Below the pieces are notes generated by a model. It worked only from the letters and a program-made list of their open reading frames with translations. It had not been told where the DNA came from and did not search any database. A program made the translations under genes and the position numbers. Of a DNA stretch of 64,000 bases, positions 31,640 to 42,989 are shown piece after piece (position 1 is the first letter of the stretch; every line of letters begins with the position of its first letter). Source of the stretch: Periplaneta americana (Eukaryota; Arthropoda; Insecta; Blattodea; Blattidae); contig NC_091119.1 in assembly GCF_040183065.1 (NCBI RefSeq), positions 187,798,043-187,862,042 on the forward strand. Reading direction: 5' to 3'.

Positions 31640-31800
31640 ATCAACATACGTGTAGACACCATAAACTCTGAAACTTTCATGAATAATGTTAGCTTTCGTA
31701 TTCCAAAGAAAGATGCTATGAGACGTCAAAATTTTTGTTGCAACAAACATTTTGATATATTTCCCTGGTTCCCAGAAACATTAAAACTACTTGCAATAGT
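31640..31800 (+). mobile_element. Possible LINE-D fragment
   Basis: The frame includes INSETFMNNVSFRIPKKDAM, which parallels SCDSFLNNITLRIPTKDMRA of the LINE-D copy at 33453. It is short and boundaries are uncertain. Confidence 0.45.
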
Positions 31801-31992
31801 AATCCGTGGCGCTACAGCCCATGAAGACCGAAAGTCGACTGACTATTGCTTGCCTCACGTCCACATGTCATAGCAGAGGTGAACGATCATTTTACAAGAA
31901 CTGGTAGCGTGTTAAAAAATACATGCGTAATAATAAATAAGTTCCATTTATACGATAAATTTAGAATTTACATAGCTGTGAATTATTTAGCA

Positions 31993-31994
<2 letters not shown>

Positions 31995-32044
<50 letters not shown>
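31995..32044. repeat. (ATT)n microsatellite
   Basis: About 16 ATT units. Confidence 0.95.
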
Positions 32045-32046
<2 letters not shown>

Positions 32047-32122
32047 TGTTTGAAGATTGTGTATAGGGCAAGGCAATATCAATTTGGTGAAGCGGTTATT
32101 TCCTTCAAATAGTATAAATAAT

Positions 32123-32126
<4 letters not shown>

Positions 32127-32157
<31 letters not shown>

Positions 32158-32168
32158 GAATAATAATA
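32127..32168. repeat. (AAT)n microsatellite
   Basis: About 10 AAT units with one AAG, ending at the TA next to the Tc1-like element. Confidence 0.9.
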
Positions 32169-32760
32169 CAGACGTGGACAAATTATTAGCAAAATTGAAG
32201 ATTTTTATTATATATTTTTACAAAATATGATTCTTCAATTCAGACTACAGTTGACGTTTTTGCGTATTTCCAAATTATTAGCAAAATTGAAGACTTGTAT
32301 TGTATATTTTTAGAAAATTTGACTCTTCAATTTGGACTACATTTGATATTTTTGCATATTTACAAATTATTAGCAAAACTGAAGATTTTTACTATATATT
32401 TTTACCAAATTTGACTCTTCAATTTGGACTACAGTTCACATTTTGGATATTTCGAAATTATTAGCAAAACTGAAGATTTTTATTTTATATTTTTACAAAA
32501 TTTGACACTTCAATTTAGACTGCAGTTGACATTTTTGCATATTTACAAATTTTTAGCAAAATTAAAGATTTTTGTTATATATTTTTACAAAATTTGGCTC
32601 TTCAGTTTAAACTACAGTTGACATTTATGAATATTTCTGTGTACTATAATGATAGAAATATGCAAAATTGTCAACTGTAGTCTAAATTGAAAAGTCAAAT
32701 TTTGTAAACAGAATTATTATCATAAAAATCGTCAATTTTGTTAATAATTTGTCCACGTCT

Positions 32761-32763
<3 letters not shown>
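32167..32763 (+). mobile_element. Tc1-like element built of iterated 92-bp units, copy 1
   Basis: Element 32169-32761 (593 bp) between TA dinucleotides, in an (AAT)n tract. Ends: CAGACGTGGACAAATTATTA at the left and the inverted form taataatttgtccacgtctg at the right. The interior consists of about five direct units of 91-93 bp starting at 32181, 32272, 32364, 32455 and 32547, each opening with aaattattagcaaaa, which repeats the inner part of the terminal sequence, followed by one inverted unit. No coding sequence. A second copy is at 54167-54747. Confidence 0.85.

Positions 32764-32804
<41 letters not shown>
32764..32804. repeat. (AAT)n microsatellite
   Basis: About 13 AAT units directly after the Tc1-like element. 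Confidence 0.9.
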
Positions 32805-33341
32805 CGTATCATTATTTTAACGTTATTATTGCTATTATTATTGTCATTATTTGGTGTTTATGAATTTTCATGGACTCAACTATCCTATTTGTTGACTATA
32901 ATTTGTGCATTTTGCTGAATAATCTTCAGACGATGGTGTACTGTACGCAGTTAACACAACATCATGCATTATCAATATCATCTTGTTTTGGTATCCACAA
33001 ATTTAAAAGCCCCCTTGTATAGTACATGGAATTACACCTGTTGCTGATATAACTGTAGGCGAGATTTGGACGTCTGTTATCTTCCATAGTGGCATAATTT
33101 CTATCGCTAAATCAACATAGGTATTTTTTTTTATATTTGACAGCTCTACTGGCCGCAAATTTGACGTGTTTCAGATTACTACATCTATCAGAAACACCCA
33201 TTTGTTAATTTTGTGTTTAATTGTGATGTGTGGTGTGCCATTTCTTAACTTTTCCAGCTGTTAACACGCTTTTATCCCAGTTCTTATTTTCCGAATAATT
33301 TCCCAGTATCTTTTATGAATTATATTAGCCTAATATGGTAC

Positions 33342-33343
<2 letters not shown>
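32805..33343. other. No recognised feature
   Basis: About 540 bp between microsatellites; nothing recognised. Confidence 0.4.
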
Positions 33344-33383
<40 letters not shown>

Positions 33384-33395
33384 TATAAAGTGACA

Positions 33396-33449
<54 letters not shown>

Positions 33450-33452
33450 CTA
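33344..33452. repeat. (AAT)n and (ATT)n microsatellites in tandem
   Basis: (AAT)14 at 33344-33384 and (ATT)16 at 33403-33450, separated by 18 bp. Being complementary, they can fold into a long hairpin. Confidence 0.95.
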
Positions 33453-34128
33453 TTAATGCTATACTATACATTGGTGCGATCGAAACTCGAATATGCATCT
33501 GTAGTTTGGAACTCGATTACAACTACGGACTCGGCTAAATTAGAAAATATACAAAGAAAATTTATATCCTTATGTTCATTCAGATTTCTGCCCATTATTT
33601 CCGGGTATAGTTATGAGAGAAAATGTGAATATTTTAATTGTCAAAATCTATATGCTAGACGCCATGAGCTAGATTATCTGTTCTTTTGTAAAGTCCTCAA
33701 AGGTGATATATCCTGTGACTCTTTCTTAAACAATATTACCTTACGTATTCCAACAAAAGATATGAGAGCCCACAAACTTTTCTATATTAGAAATTCGAAA
33801 TTTCTTTCACCAGTCTCCAGATGCATTAAAACTGCCAACATGCATGGCAGCGAATTCGATCCCTTCAATGTATAGACTTAGTTTGCTCTTGGCAACGATT
33901 TATCATTTATGTATACTTTTAGGCATTATACTCAATTAACATTGTCTCATAGTATTCTTAGTTATCCATTCATCATCATTATTGTAATTAATTGTAATTA
34001 TATTTGTGTAATAATTATTATTTGTTTTATGTTTTTGTTATATTTGTGCTGAACTGTAATTGGCCACTGGCTGTTGTACAGCACATTAAATAAATAAATA
34101 AAATAAATTAATAAATAAATAAAATTAT
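33453..34128 (+). mobile_element. LINE-D fragment (Jockey/CR1-like), 3' end
   Basis: The coding part 33453-33875 reads YYTLVRSKLEYASVVWNSIT, LENIQRKFISLCSFRF, NLYARRHELDYLFFCKVLKG and NNITLRIPTKDMRAHKLFYI, the C-terminal reverse-transcriptase region of Jockey/CR1-like LINEs. A 3' UTR of about 230 bp follows, with ctgttgtacagcacattaaa and a tail of AATA units. 5'-truncated; catalytic motifs are absent. The open frame continuing into the upstream microsatellite is fortuitous. Confidence 0.82.
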
Positions 34129-34250
34129 TATTATTATTATTTATACATCAGTTGCCAATTTCTTCGTTTTAGTGTTTCACTCGGTACTGTATACTACTGT
34201 AAGTTACTGATTTTGGTTTTCTTTTGCACATGGCTTCATACTTATGAAAC

Positions 34251-34254
<4 letters not shown>

Positions 34255-34284
<30 letters not shown>
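34255..34284. repeat. (AAT)n microsatellite
   Basis: About 10 AAT units before repeat P copy 1. Confidence 0.9.
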
Positions 34285-34285
<1 letters not shown>

Positions 34286-34406
34286 GGTAAAAAAGGTAAA
34301 GGTATCCCCGTAACATGCCATGAAGGCACTTGGGGGGCATGGAGGTAGAGCCATATGCTTTCCATGACCTCGGCACTAGAATGAGGTGGTGTGGTCGGCA
34401 CCACGC

Positions 34407-34408
<2 letters not shown>
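34285..34408 (+). repeat. Dispersed repeat P, copy 1
   Basis: Contains ggtatccccgtaacatgcca, cttggggggcatggaggtag and atgaggtggtgtggtcggca. It matches 57311-57434 almost exactly. It lies between two (AAT)n tracts. Origin unknown; it could be a SINE or a fragment of a larger element. Confidence 0.8.

Positions 34409-34450
<42 letters not shown>
34409..34450. repeat. (AAT)n microsatellite
   Basis: About 14 AAT units. Confidence 0.95.
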
Positions 34451-34451
<1 letters not shown>

Positions 34452-34870
34452 TTTATTTATACTGGCAGAATTAAGACCATAAGGCTTTCTCTTACACTCT
34501 ACCAGTTCACAAAATATACAAGCAGTGAAAATTTAACAAAAAGTTAAAGAACAGAATACTAACATATTGCAAATAATAATAATAGTAATAATAATAATAA
34601 TAATAATAGCATAACAAAATCGACACTAAAACATAAAAATAATACCATAATATAAAAAATAAAATACATTGAAATATAATAAAAGCAACTCATTTAGTAC
34701 AAATAGTTAATATGGAAAACGTAAGGAAGAATATAACAAAATTGAATGTAACGAAATAATAATAAAAAAGAAGAAAAGAAATACGAAAATTAAATAAAAT
34801 CCACTATAAAAAGGGTATGATAATAAATTCATCTGGTAGTCAAGAGAATAAAAAAGGGGATAGGAAGGAA
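34451..34870 (-). mobile_element. LINE-type 3' UTR remnant
   Basis: atttatactggcagaatta, ccataaggctttctctta and cactctaccagttcac look like the reverse complement of a LINE 3' UTR with the neighbouring (AAT)n as its tail. No coding sequence remains. The call rests on resemblance only. Confidence 0.4.
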
Positions 34871-34995
34871 AAGAAATACATTTTTTACAGAGCTATCGCG
34901 GAGAAAAGGCTTATAATTGAAAGAAATGTGAATTGAAAAAATTCAATTTTAGTTTATTTTTTAAACTAGACAATGTCCGACAGTTTCTGACAACG

Positions 34996-35232
34996 TACCG
35001 TAAATTGGGGTTACTTTGAACACAGAGGAAACTTTGACCATTTTTTCAGAAAACCATATTTAGGTTTCTACAGGATGCATTTGTTATAGATGGAGGTAAA
35101 GTATCATAAAATCATTCTCATACCAAACTTACCTCCATCTATAATAAGTGCAGCATATAGAAACCTAAATATGATTTTCTGAAAAAATGGTCAAAGTTTC
35201 CTCTGTGTTCGAAGTAACCCCAGTTTACGGTA
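34996..35232. mobile_element. Foldback MITE, TA target duplication
   Basis: Element 34998-35230 (233 bp). Arms of about 75 bp or more are near-perfect inverted repeats starting CCGTAAATTGGGGTTACTTT and CCGTAAACTGGGGTTACTTC, with a second complementary stretch (tagatggaggtaaag / cttacctccatctat) near the loop. TA on both sides. No coding capacity. Confidence 0.85.
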
Positions 35233-35340
35233 CTGAAATCGGTAAAAAAAAATCTTTGATAACGGTGAAATTTGTTCAAGAAACTTTATAAAATTACATC
35301 GCTACAATTAAATTCTAAGAAAAAGATTGCTTACTAAATA

Positions 35341-37432
35341 GAAAATTTTCATGAGAATTTATAAGTATGTCAGCAGAATTCTGAGAGTTTTAAAAAATCA
35401 TTAACTACAAATAATCGATTATAAAGCTATTTTTTTAGAAAGAAATGTATAATTACTTAAAAAATATAACATGTAGCAAAATCAATCTATTAATAAGTTA
35501 TACTTAATGGGAAAATGTTCAGAGAAATTTCCATCACTGTATGGAACAGAATAAATCTGAAATTTCTTCCAAGGAATCGGACCCAGGTCACTGATAACCT
35601 GTAATTTGAGCCTCAGTGAAAGACGTGGTAAAGATGGTTTTAATGACATTGACACATATTATTGTGATGTTGTTGACAATGATGACTATGTTCATCAAGT
35701 AATCTACTTAACGTAAAGAATGTATCATGGAACTTGTCTTCATAATATAATTATATAAATATCGATTTAAGACATATAATATTACCAAGTACAGGAATAG
35801 CATTGTAAATCCGTGTTAAGCTATGACAGAGAAAAATTTCATGAGAATTTATAATTAGGCCTATGTCAGCAGAATTCTGAGAGTTTTAAAAAATCATTAA
35901 CTAGAAATAATCGTTTAAAAAAAGATATTTTTTAGAAAGGAATGTATAATTACATCAAAAATATAACATGTAGCAAAATCAATCTATTAATAAATTATCT
36001 TAATGGGAAAATGTTCAGAGAAATTTCCATCACCGTATGGAACAAAATATATTTGAAATTTCTTCCAAGGAATCGGACCCAGGTCACTGATAATCTGTCA
36101 TTTAAGCCTCAGTGAAAGACGTGATAAAGATGGTTTTAAAGACACATATTATTGTGATGTTGACAAATATGACTATGTTGATCAATAATCTACTTACCGT
36201 AAAGAATGAATCATGGAACTTGTCTTCATAATATAATTATATGAATATCGATTTAGTATTATATACTTACTTGCCTTTAACACCTGGAGGTTCATTGCCG
36301 CCCTCACATAAGCCCACCATTGGTCCCTATCGTAAGCAAGATTAATCCATTCCTTATCATCATATCCCACCTCCCTCAAATCCATTTTAATATTATCTTC
36401 CCATCTACGTCTCGGCCTCCCTAAAAGTATTTTTCCCTCCGGTCTCCCAACTAACACTCTATATGCATTTCTGGATTCGCCCATACGTGCTACATGACCT
36501 GCCCATCTCAAACGTCTGGATTTAATGTTCCTAATTATGTCAGGTGAAGAATATAATGCGTGCAGTTCTGTGTTATGTAACTTTCTCCATTCTCCTGTAA
36601 CTTCATCCCTCTTAGCCCCAAATATTTTCCTAAGCACCTTATTCTCAAACACCCTTAATCTCTGTTCCTCTCTCAAAGTGAGAGTCCAAGTTTCACAACC
36701 ATACAGAACAACCGGTAATATAACTGCTTTATAAATTCTAACTTTCAGATTTTTCGACAGCAGACTGGATGAAGAAAGTTTCTCAACAGAATAATAACAG
36801 GCATTTCCCATATTTATTCTGCGTTTAATTTCCTGCCGAGTATCATTTATATTTGTTACTGTTGCTCCCAGATATTTGAACTTCACCTCTTCAAAAGATA
36901 AATTTCCAATTTTTATATTTCCATTTCGTACAATATTCTCGTCACGAGACATAATCATATACTTTGTCTTTTCGGGATTTACTTCCAAACCTATCTCTTT
37001 ACTTGCTTCCAGTAAAATTCCCGTGTTTTCCCTAATAGTTTGTGGATTTTCTCCTAACATATTCACGTCATCCGCACAGACAAGCAGCTGATGTAACCCG
37101 TTCAATTCCAAACCCTCTCTGTTATTTTGAACTTTCCTAATGGCATACTCTAGAGCAAAAGTAAAGGTGATGGTGCATCTCCTTGCTTTAGCCCACAGTG
37201 AATTGGAAACGCATCTGACAGAAACTGACCTATATGGACTTTATGTACGTTTCACTGAGACACATTTTAATTAATCGAACTAGTTTCTTGGGAATACCAA
37301 ATTCAATAAGAATATCATATAAAACTTCTCTCTTAACCGAGTTATATGCCTTTTTGAAACTTTAGTATTATATAGTATTACTAAATACAGGAATAGCAAT
37401 ATCAATCCGTGTTAAGCTATGACGGTTGAAAC
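35341..37432. repeat. Tandem duplication of a 490-bp segment, second copy split by a LINE
   Basis: Copy A 35341-35830 and copy B 35831-37432 share, in order, tttcatgagaatttata, atcggacccaggtcactgat, agacgtg-taaagatggtttt, cttgtcttcataatataatt and atccgtgttaagctatgac. Copy B contains RTE-A copy 10 at 36266-37360, absent from copy A, so the insertion followed the duplication or struck one copy only. Confidence 0.9.
36252..37374 (-). mobile_element. RTE-A LINE copy 10, 14-bp target duplication
   Basis: Minus-strand body 36266-37360, perfect duplication tttagtattatata at 36252-36265 and 37361-37374. 5'-truncated in the FKKAYDSV region. The frame 36194-37111 (305 aa) is open from before motif C to the end, reading [11 protein letters not shown], so the usual tyrosine of YADD is cysteine here. 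C-terminus [20 protein letters not shown] then NLQV; the last codon is altered and the frame runs on into flanking DNA. A deletion upstream (around 37160) shifts the frame before motif C. Insertion looks recent by its perfect duplication. Confidence 0.93.
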
Positions 37433-38879
37433 GGTCATTGCTACATTTGCTACCGCGCATCTCACACACCGGGAACAGTAGACCATGCGCGGTCTGTGAG
37501 AATGTTTTGTCTGTCTGCGTGAGTTCTTTGGCCTGGCGGGCTAGTGCTCTTGTTGGCCTCTGCAGAGCAACGTTGTGATCAGTGCTTCTCGAGACCGACT
37601 GGTAGGCGGGAGCATACAGTTGTGGCTAGTGGGAACGTCATCACAGTGCGTAAAACTCACAACCCAACTGATGCGTTCAAAAGTAACGAATAACAAACGT
37701 TACTCCCATCTCTCACCATTTGGTTTATTATTCCTAAATGTGAATATGTAGGGAAAAAATAAAGAGTTTTAGAAGTAAAGAAGAAACTTTTTCTTCCCTC
37801 GTGTGATTTTTTGGCGTGTGTGTATATATACAAATTGTAAGCAGACGTTTACGTTCCAAGTTTAAAAAAAAAAGTTCTAAAATAGAGCAGCAGACAGTAG
37901 TCTTAACGCTTTTGCATACCACATTGTAGCAGGCGTTAGAACACCTTTTATTTAGAAATAATATGCGAGTGGATATTTAGGACGAAAAATCTGTTTGACG
38001 TAGTACTCGTGTTGTTTGTGTACAGATAAATAACAAGAATAAAACGTTGGTGTTAGTGTTTGTTATTGTGGGATATGTGTATATCTTGTACATCAAGGAA
38101 ATTAATATTTGTAACAGCTTGGCCCTCGGTTTTAAGGATTTTCTCTTCTCTTATGGTGAGTTGTATACATGATTCATTATTTTAGGTTATGTAAGAAATG
38201 TGGTTACCAGTTTTTATATATTCGTGCTGGGGACTAGATGCAGGTTGCTGATAAAAATTGAAATTTATATCACTTATAGCCCTGTATGCAGTAGAATCTT
38301 TCGACTACAGCATCACTGAATTGCCTTTAGTTCAGTTAATACCTATACTTATTCTTAAAATGTATTCCAAAGAAAATAATTATTTTTTTACCTGTTTCCT
38401 TCATCTTCAAAGAAGTCAAATATTACTACAAACGTTGCTGAATAAGAAACAAATGACTGAAACGGTGATTTAATTGAGATTATTTTTATTTCCACGCCAA
38501 ACTCATAGCCACTGTATGAATTAAATTAGGTAGCGTAACTATAGTTACAGTCCGTTTTTCTATTACACCAGTGCGATGTTGTGCTATATGGTTCATTTGT
38601 TTATGTTTATGCCGTAGGCAGGAGTTCGTTTTATAACGCTATAAAAGCGGACTCCACATACCGTAATGCATCTATCGTTTCACTTGTTTTCCTAACAGAG
38701 ATAATCGTAAACTTCAAATATTCGAGGTAATGCCTGTATTAAATGGAGATAAAATAATACAATTGCAATATCCAAGATTTTACCGATCCTATTGAACTTC
38801 ATTAATTAAAACCAATATGTTTTTATTATGCTCTGTTTTTTTAAACTAAAATTGTCGCGTTCTGACAACGTGATGGCCA
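37433..38879. other. No recognised gene
   Basis: 37440-37680 is GC-richer (ccgggaacagtagaccatgc and similar) and might be the end of an unrecognised element. The remainder is AT-rich. Frames of about 62-71 aa match nothing recognised. Confidence 0.4.
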
Positions 38880-39227
38880 TGTTTTGGATGTACTAGCTTC
38901 GAATCCTTGTGGAACTGTATCGTAAAGAATATGATTTCGTTATATTTGTCACGAAATGTCAATATAGAATAAAAATTGCACATTTCTTTAATTTTTAATG
39001 TTAAAACTGGATTGGTTTTTATAATTGTTTTTCCTCTTTAATAACTGCAAAAATATTACATTAAAGTGCACGTTTTATTAAGTTACCGTACGAAATGAGT
39101 TACATCGATAGGCCTATTAATATCTAGCAAATATTTCTTAGAAGGAAGTTTGAAGACAATAACAGAAAGAAATGTAGTGGGCCTATAACACATAAAAATT
39201 ATATGAAATAGTGTAATTGAATAAACT

Positions 39228-39411
39228 CTTGAGTTATTGATTGTGATTATTAAGTTTGCAATATGAAGCAAGTATATTTTTCTACCATGTTTTAGAGGTA
39301 CTAGCTTCGAAGCTTTATGCTTGAGTTATTGATTGTGATTATTAAGTTTGCAATATGAAGCAAGTATATTTTTCTAGCATGTTTTGGAGGTACTAGCTTC
39401 GAAGCTTTATG
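39228..39411. repeat. 92-bp tandem duplication
   Basis: Two adjacent copies (39228-39319, 39320-39411) starting cttgagttattgattgtgat and ending cttcgaagctttatg, with two differences. Recent local duplication within the older repeat series. Confidence 0.95.
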
Positions 39412-39770
39412 CAATCGTATAGAGAGGATACAAATTAGAAAATATAAATTGTTTATTTTCTTTAGCATATGTACAGATTTGTCAGTTTTTATGTCTAAAA
39501 CTAGATTGGCTTTGTATGATTGTATACGTTTTACTTTGCCAACAGTGAAAGTGAACTGCAAAACATTACGTCACAGGTGTACAAATATTATGTTAGATAG
39601 TTGATAGCCGTCCGAACCAGGGTTTAATAATCGGCCTCCTAATCAATTCTAAATGAATATTTATATTTAATTCAATTTTTTCTTTAATAGAAACCCTAGT
39701 TAGGTAGGCTATCATTGAGAAATTTATTGCAAATGTAACAAACAATTTAGGCTACAAGACAAATTACATT

Positions 39771-40010
39771 TTATAAAGAATATAAGTGATGATTAATTAT
39801 GCTAATCGATGACTTCAGTGCAGTGGAGGATATCATGTCCAGGGTGCTGTCAGGAACTTTTAATTTTCGGAAGACTTCTAAGGACTCCCGTGGGATTGTG
39901 CCTCTAGCCCCAATCATAATTCCTATAACGTCCCAAGTTTTGATGTTATATTTGGTCCCCAAATCGCAGCAGCATGGCATCTTTGTTGATACTAATAAAG
40001 AGAAAGAAAA
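39771..40010 (-). mobile_element. LINE-F C-terminal fragment
   Basis: The minus strand reads CCCDLGTKYNIKTWDVIGIM, then GARGTIPRESLEVFRKL and ALKSSISIINHHLYSL. A VIGxMIGARGTIP segment followed by ALK-S-I--HHLYS resembles the C-terminal tail of some non-LTR reverse transcriptases. Only about 65 residues remain and the catalytic core is absent. Clade not assigned. Confidence 0.6.
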
Positions 40011-40520
40011 AAAGTTTTATAGATCGGAAAAAATTAAAATATTTCCAGACAAATGAAATGAGATTCAATTTTACAGAAATTTAGAACTGTCTGTTTTTAC
40101 TTGTTGCGATTATGGCAGTTTTAATTTGAAACAATCGTATTTCGCGAGCTTTAAGCACATTGTTTTGTGACATTTCGTACTTCGTATCTTGGATGTACTA
40201 ACTTCGAATCCCATTAGTTGAAAGGTTTACATAATATTACATTAATGAAATCAGCTTTGTTGATAAGTTACTAATAGGATGAAAGATACTTCAGATCAGG
40301 AAGGTTGAAGAAAACAGCTATGAAGTTCGAAAAAAAAACTGTAGTATTCCCAAATGAAATGACATTAATTAAATTTAACAGTAAATTAGAGCAATTTTCG
40401 CTTGTGATTATTACAATTTTAATTTGAAACAACTATGTTTCACGAATTTAACGCACATCGTTTTGTGACAGTTCGTTTCTCGTATCTTGGGAGTGCTAAC
40501 TTCGAATCTCTGTGGAATTA

Positions 40521-41270
40521 TATTGAGACGAACGAAACTAGTAAATTTATTTCAAGCACAAAGCTAACCAATACAGATTTCATTACTTTGTATCGATTTT
40601 TAGGAAACGATCGGTTTTCTACCACTTTCCTCTACTTTCATAAGCATTAAATCAATTTACAAAATATATTTTAAAAATGTACGTTATATGAAATTAGTGA
40701 AATCATTTTCGCTGATAGTAAATGGGAACGAAAATATTTGTGAGAAGAAAGCTTGAAGACAACATCCTCAGTACGGAAGACTTGCATTACATTAGACAAT
40801 AAATTTGGCCTCAAGGCAGGGTAAATAAGGTGCTTGCATGTTTGTGTGTCATATAGAATACAACGTAAATTACAACCAGGAACTCAGATGAGAGTAGGGT
40901 CCAATGTAGCGACTGAAATTGTCTTCATTGTTATATGTAGGGAAATTTAGAACCTCATAGACAAATTAAGTTTATGATCCGTAACTGGTGCGAAAGGGGT
41001 CGCCACATCTGGAGACAATGTGAACTCTGCAACGGAGGAACACCTTTCGAATGTAGTATAAGGTTCTAGCAGGTTGCCTAGTAACGTAATGCGGTGTGTG
41101 GCATCTAATTGGTTTATGACTGACAAATAGGAAAGGATGTGGGAGACTGTTTGTAGTCTGACTAGGTATTATTTTTTTTCGGCAGCATAGAGGCAACGTA
41201 CACACCCCTCGCGTATATAAGAACTACGTACAGAATCTTGTTGTTATTGTTATTAAATATGTTTTAAAAT
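40521..41270. other. No recognised feature
   Basis: About 750 bp; nothing recognised. Confidence 0.4.
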
Positions 41271-41271
41271 G

Positions 41272-42149
41272 TGAGAGGGTAAGAGAGGGTTTGGAGTTGA
41301 ACGGGTTACATCAGCTGCTTGTCTATGCGGATTGACATAAATATGTTAGGAGAAAATCCACAAACGATTAGGGAAAACACGGATATTTTACTTGAAGCAA
41401 GTAAAGCGATAGGTTTGGAAGTAAATCCCGAAAAGACAACGTATATGTTTATGTCTCGTGACGAGAATATTGTACGAAATGGAAATATAAAAATCGGAAA
41501 TTTATCCTTTGAAGAGGTGGAAAAATTCAAATACCTGGGAGCAACAGTAACAAATATAAATGATACTCGGGAGGAAATTAAACACAGAATAAATAAGGGA
41601 AATGCGTGTTATTATTCGGTTGAGAAGCTTTTATCATCAAGTCTGCTGTCAAAAAGTCTGACAAAATTTATAAAACAGTTAGCCTATATTACCGGTTGTT
41701 CTTTATGGTTGTGAATCTTGGACTACCACTTTGAGAGAGGAACATAGGTTAAGGGTGTCTGAGAATAAGGTACTTAGGAAAATATTTGGGGCTAAGAGGG
41801 ATGAAGTTACAGGAGAATGGAGAAAGTTACACAACACAGAACTGCACGCATTGTATTCTTCACCTGACATAATTAGGAACATTAAATCCAGACGTTTGAA
41901 ATGGGCAGAGCATGTAGCTCGCATACGCGAACCCAGAGATGCGTATAGAGTGTTAGTTAGGAGACCGGAGGGAAAAAGACCTTTGGGGAGGCCGAGACGT
42001 AGATGGGAAGATAATATTGAAATGGATTTGAGGGAGGTGGGATATGATGGTAGAGACTGGATTAATCTTGCTCAGGATAGGCTTATGTGAGGGCGGCAAT
42101 GAACCTTCGGGTTCCTTAAAAGCCTGTAAGTTAGTTTGAGAGGGTAAGA
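41272..42149 (+). mobile_element. RTE-A LINE copy 11, 12-13 bp target duplication
   Basis: Body about 41284-42136 with duplication tgagagggtaag(a) at 41272-41284 and 42137-42149. It starts just before motif C; an inserted base breaks YADD (tatgcggattgacataaat). Frames 41319-41714 (131 aa) and 41731-42090 (119 aa) cover the post-catalytic region. About 15 bp are missing near the end (DRDQWRAY shortened). The short tail is AAAAGCCTGTAAGTTAGTT. Confidence 0.9.
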
Positions 42150-42206
42150 ATGGAAACTTAACACGTGGAAATTTTTAAAAATTCAGAATGCTTACTTCAG
42201 AATGTG

Positions 42207-42209
<3 letters not shown>

Positions 42210-42268
<59 letters not shown>
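42210..42268. repeat. (TC)n microsatellite
   Basis: About 29 uninterrupted TC units, the only long dinucleotide run in the window. Confidence 0.95.
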
Positions 42269-42273
<5 letters not shown>

Positions 42274-42655
42274 ATTAAATAATTCTCCAGCTGAATTAGA
42301 AGACTGTTTCTCATCAAAGCGGACCGCAGTTCAATTCCGGGCAATAAGAGGTTAACTTAGAAGGGCAGTAGATTTTTTTCGAGAGCTCTAGTATAAAATC
42401 TTAAGACTTCACGCTATCTTCAGATTATCAATTACTTCTTTATTGTAAAACAGCTCTTGCACACCATCTTTACAAAAAATTATTGCCTGCAGTGGAAGTA
42501 ATTGTCTTGTCCAGAATATATTGCACATTTATCGTTCATAACACTTGTATCCTTCATATGTGTAGGCCTAGGCTTTCAAATCTACATATTAATTAGGTCT
42601 AATTATTACTTTAAATAATTAGTTACAGCATTGTTAGATTTTATTACTCGTATTA
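42269..42655. other. No recognised feature
   Basis: About 390 bp; nothing recognised. Confidence 0.4.
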
Positions 42656-42923
42656 AATATAGTTTTTTTAGTAGGATATTTTACGACGCTTTACCAACAT
42701 CTTAGGTTATTTAGCGTCTGAATGAGATGGTGATAATGCCGGTGAAGTGAGTCCGGGGTCCAGCACCGAAAGTTACCAAGCATTTGCTCATATTGGGTTG
42801 AGGGAAAACCCCGGAAAAAACCTCAACCAGGTAACTTGCCCCGACCGGGAATCGAACCCGGGCCACCTGGTTTCGCGGCCAGACGCACTGACCGTTACTC
42901 CACAGGTGTGGACAATATAGTTT
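42656..42923 (-). mobile_element. SINE-A copy, 10-bp target duplication
   Basis: Body 42666-42913 on the minus strand, from ccacacctgtggagtaacgg to the end gcgtcgtaaaatatcc. B box GGGTTCGATTCCCGG. Duplication aatatagttt at 42656-42665 and 42914-42923. Confidence 0.92.
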
Positions 42924-42989
42924 CTTGTTCATCATACCGTCTTACAATTGTTGCCATATTTAGGTGTATTGTATTATAATAATATTAAA

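Larger units (their letters stand above)
38880..40520. repeat. Diverged repeat series with tact-a-r-cttcgaa motif
   Basis: Motifs tactagcttcgaa or a close variant occur near 38889, 39299, 39393, 40198 and 40494, each preceded by a gttttg-gatgt or cgtatcttgg context. Around 40100-40210 and 40405-40515 the similarity spans about 100 bp (ttttaatttgaaacaa to cttcgaatc). This is an old repeat series of unknown type. Confidence 0.6.

Noticed and set aside
33315-33450. N-terminal extension of the LINE-D frame rich in I and Y
   Set aside because: It is translation of the AAT/ATT microsatellites; the LINE begins after them.
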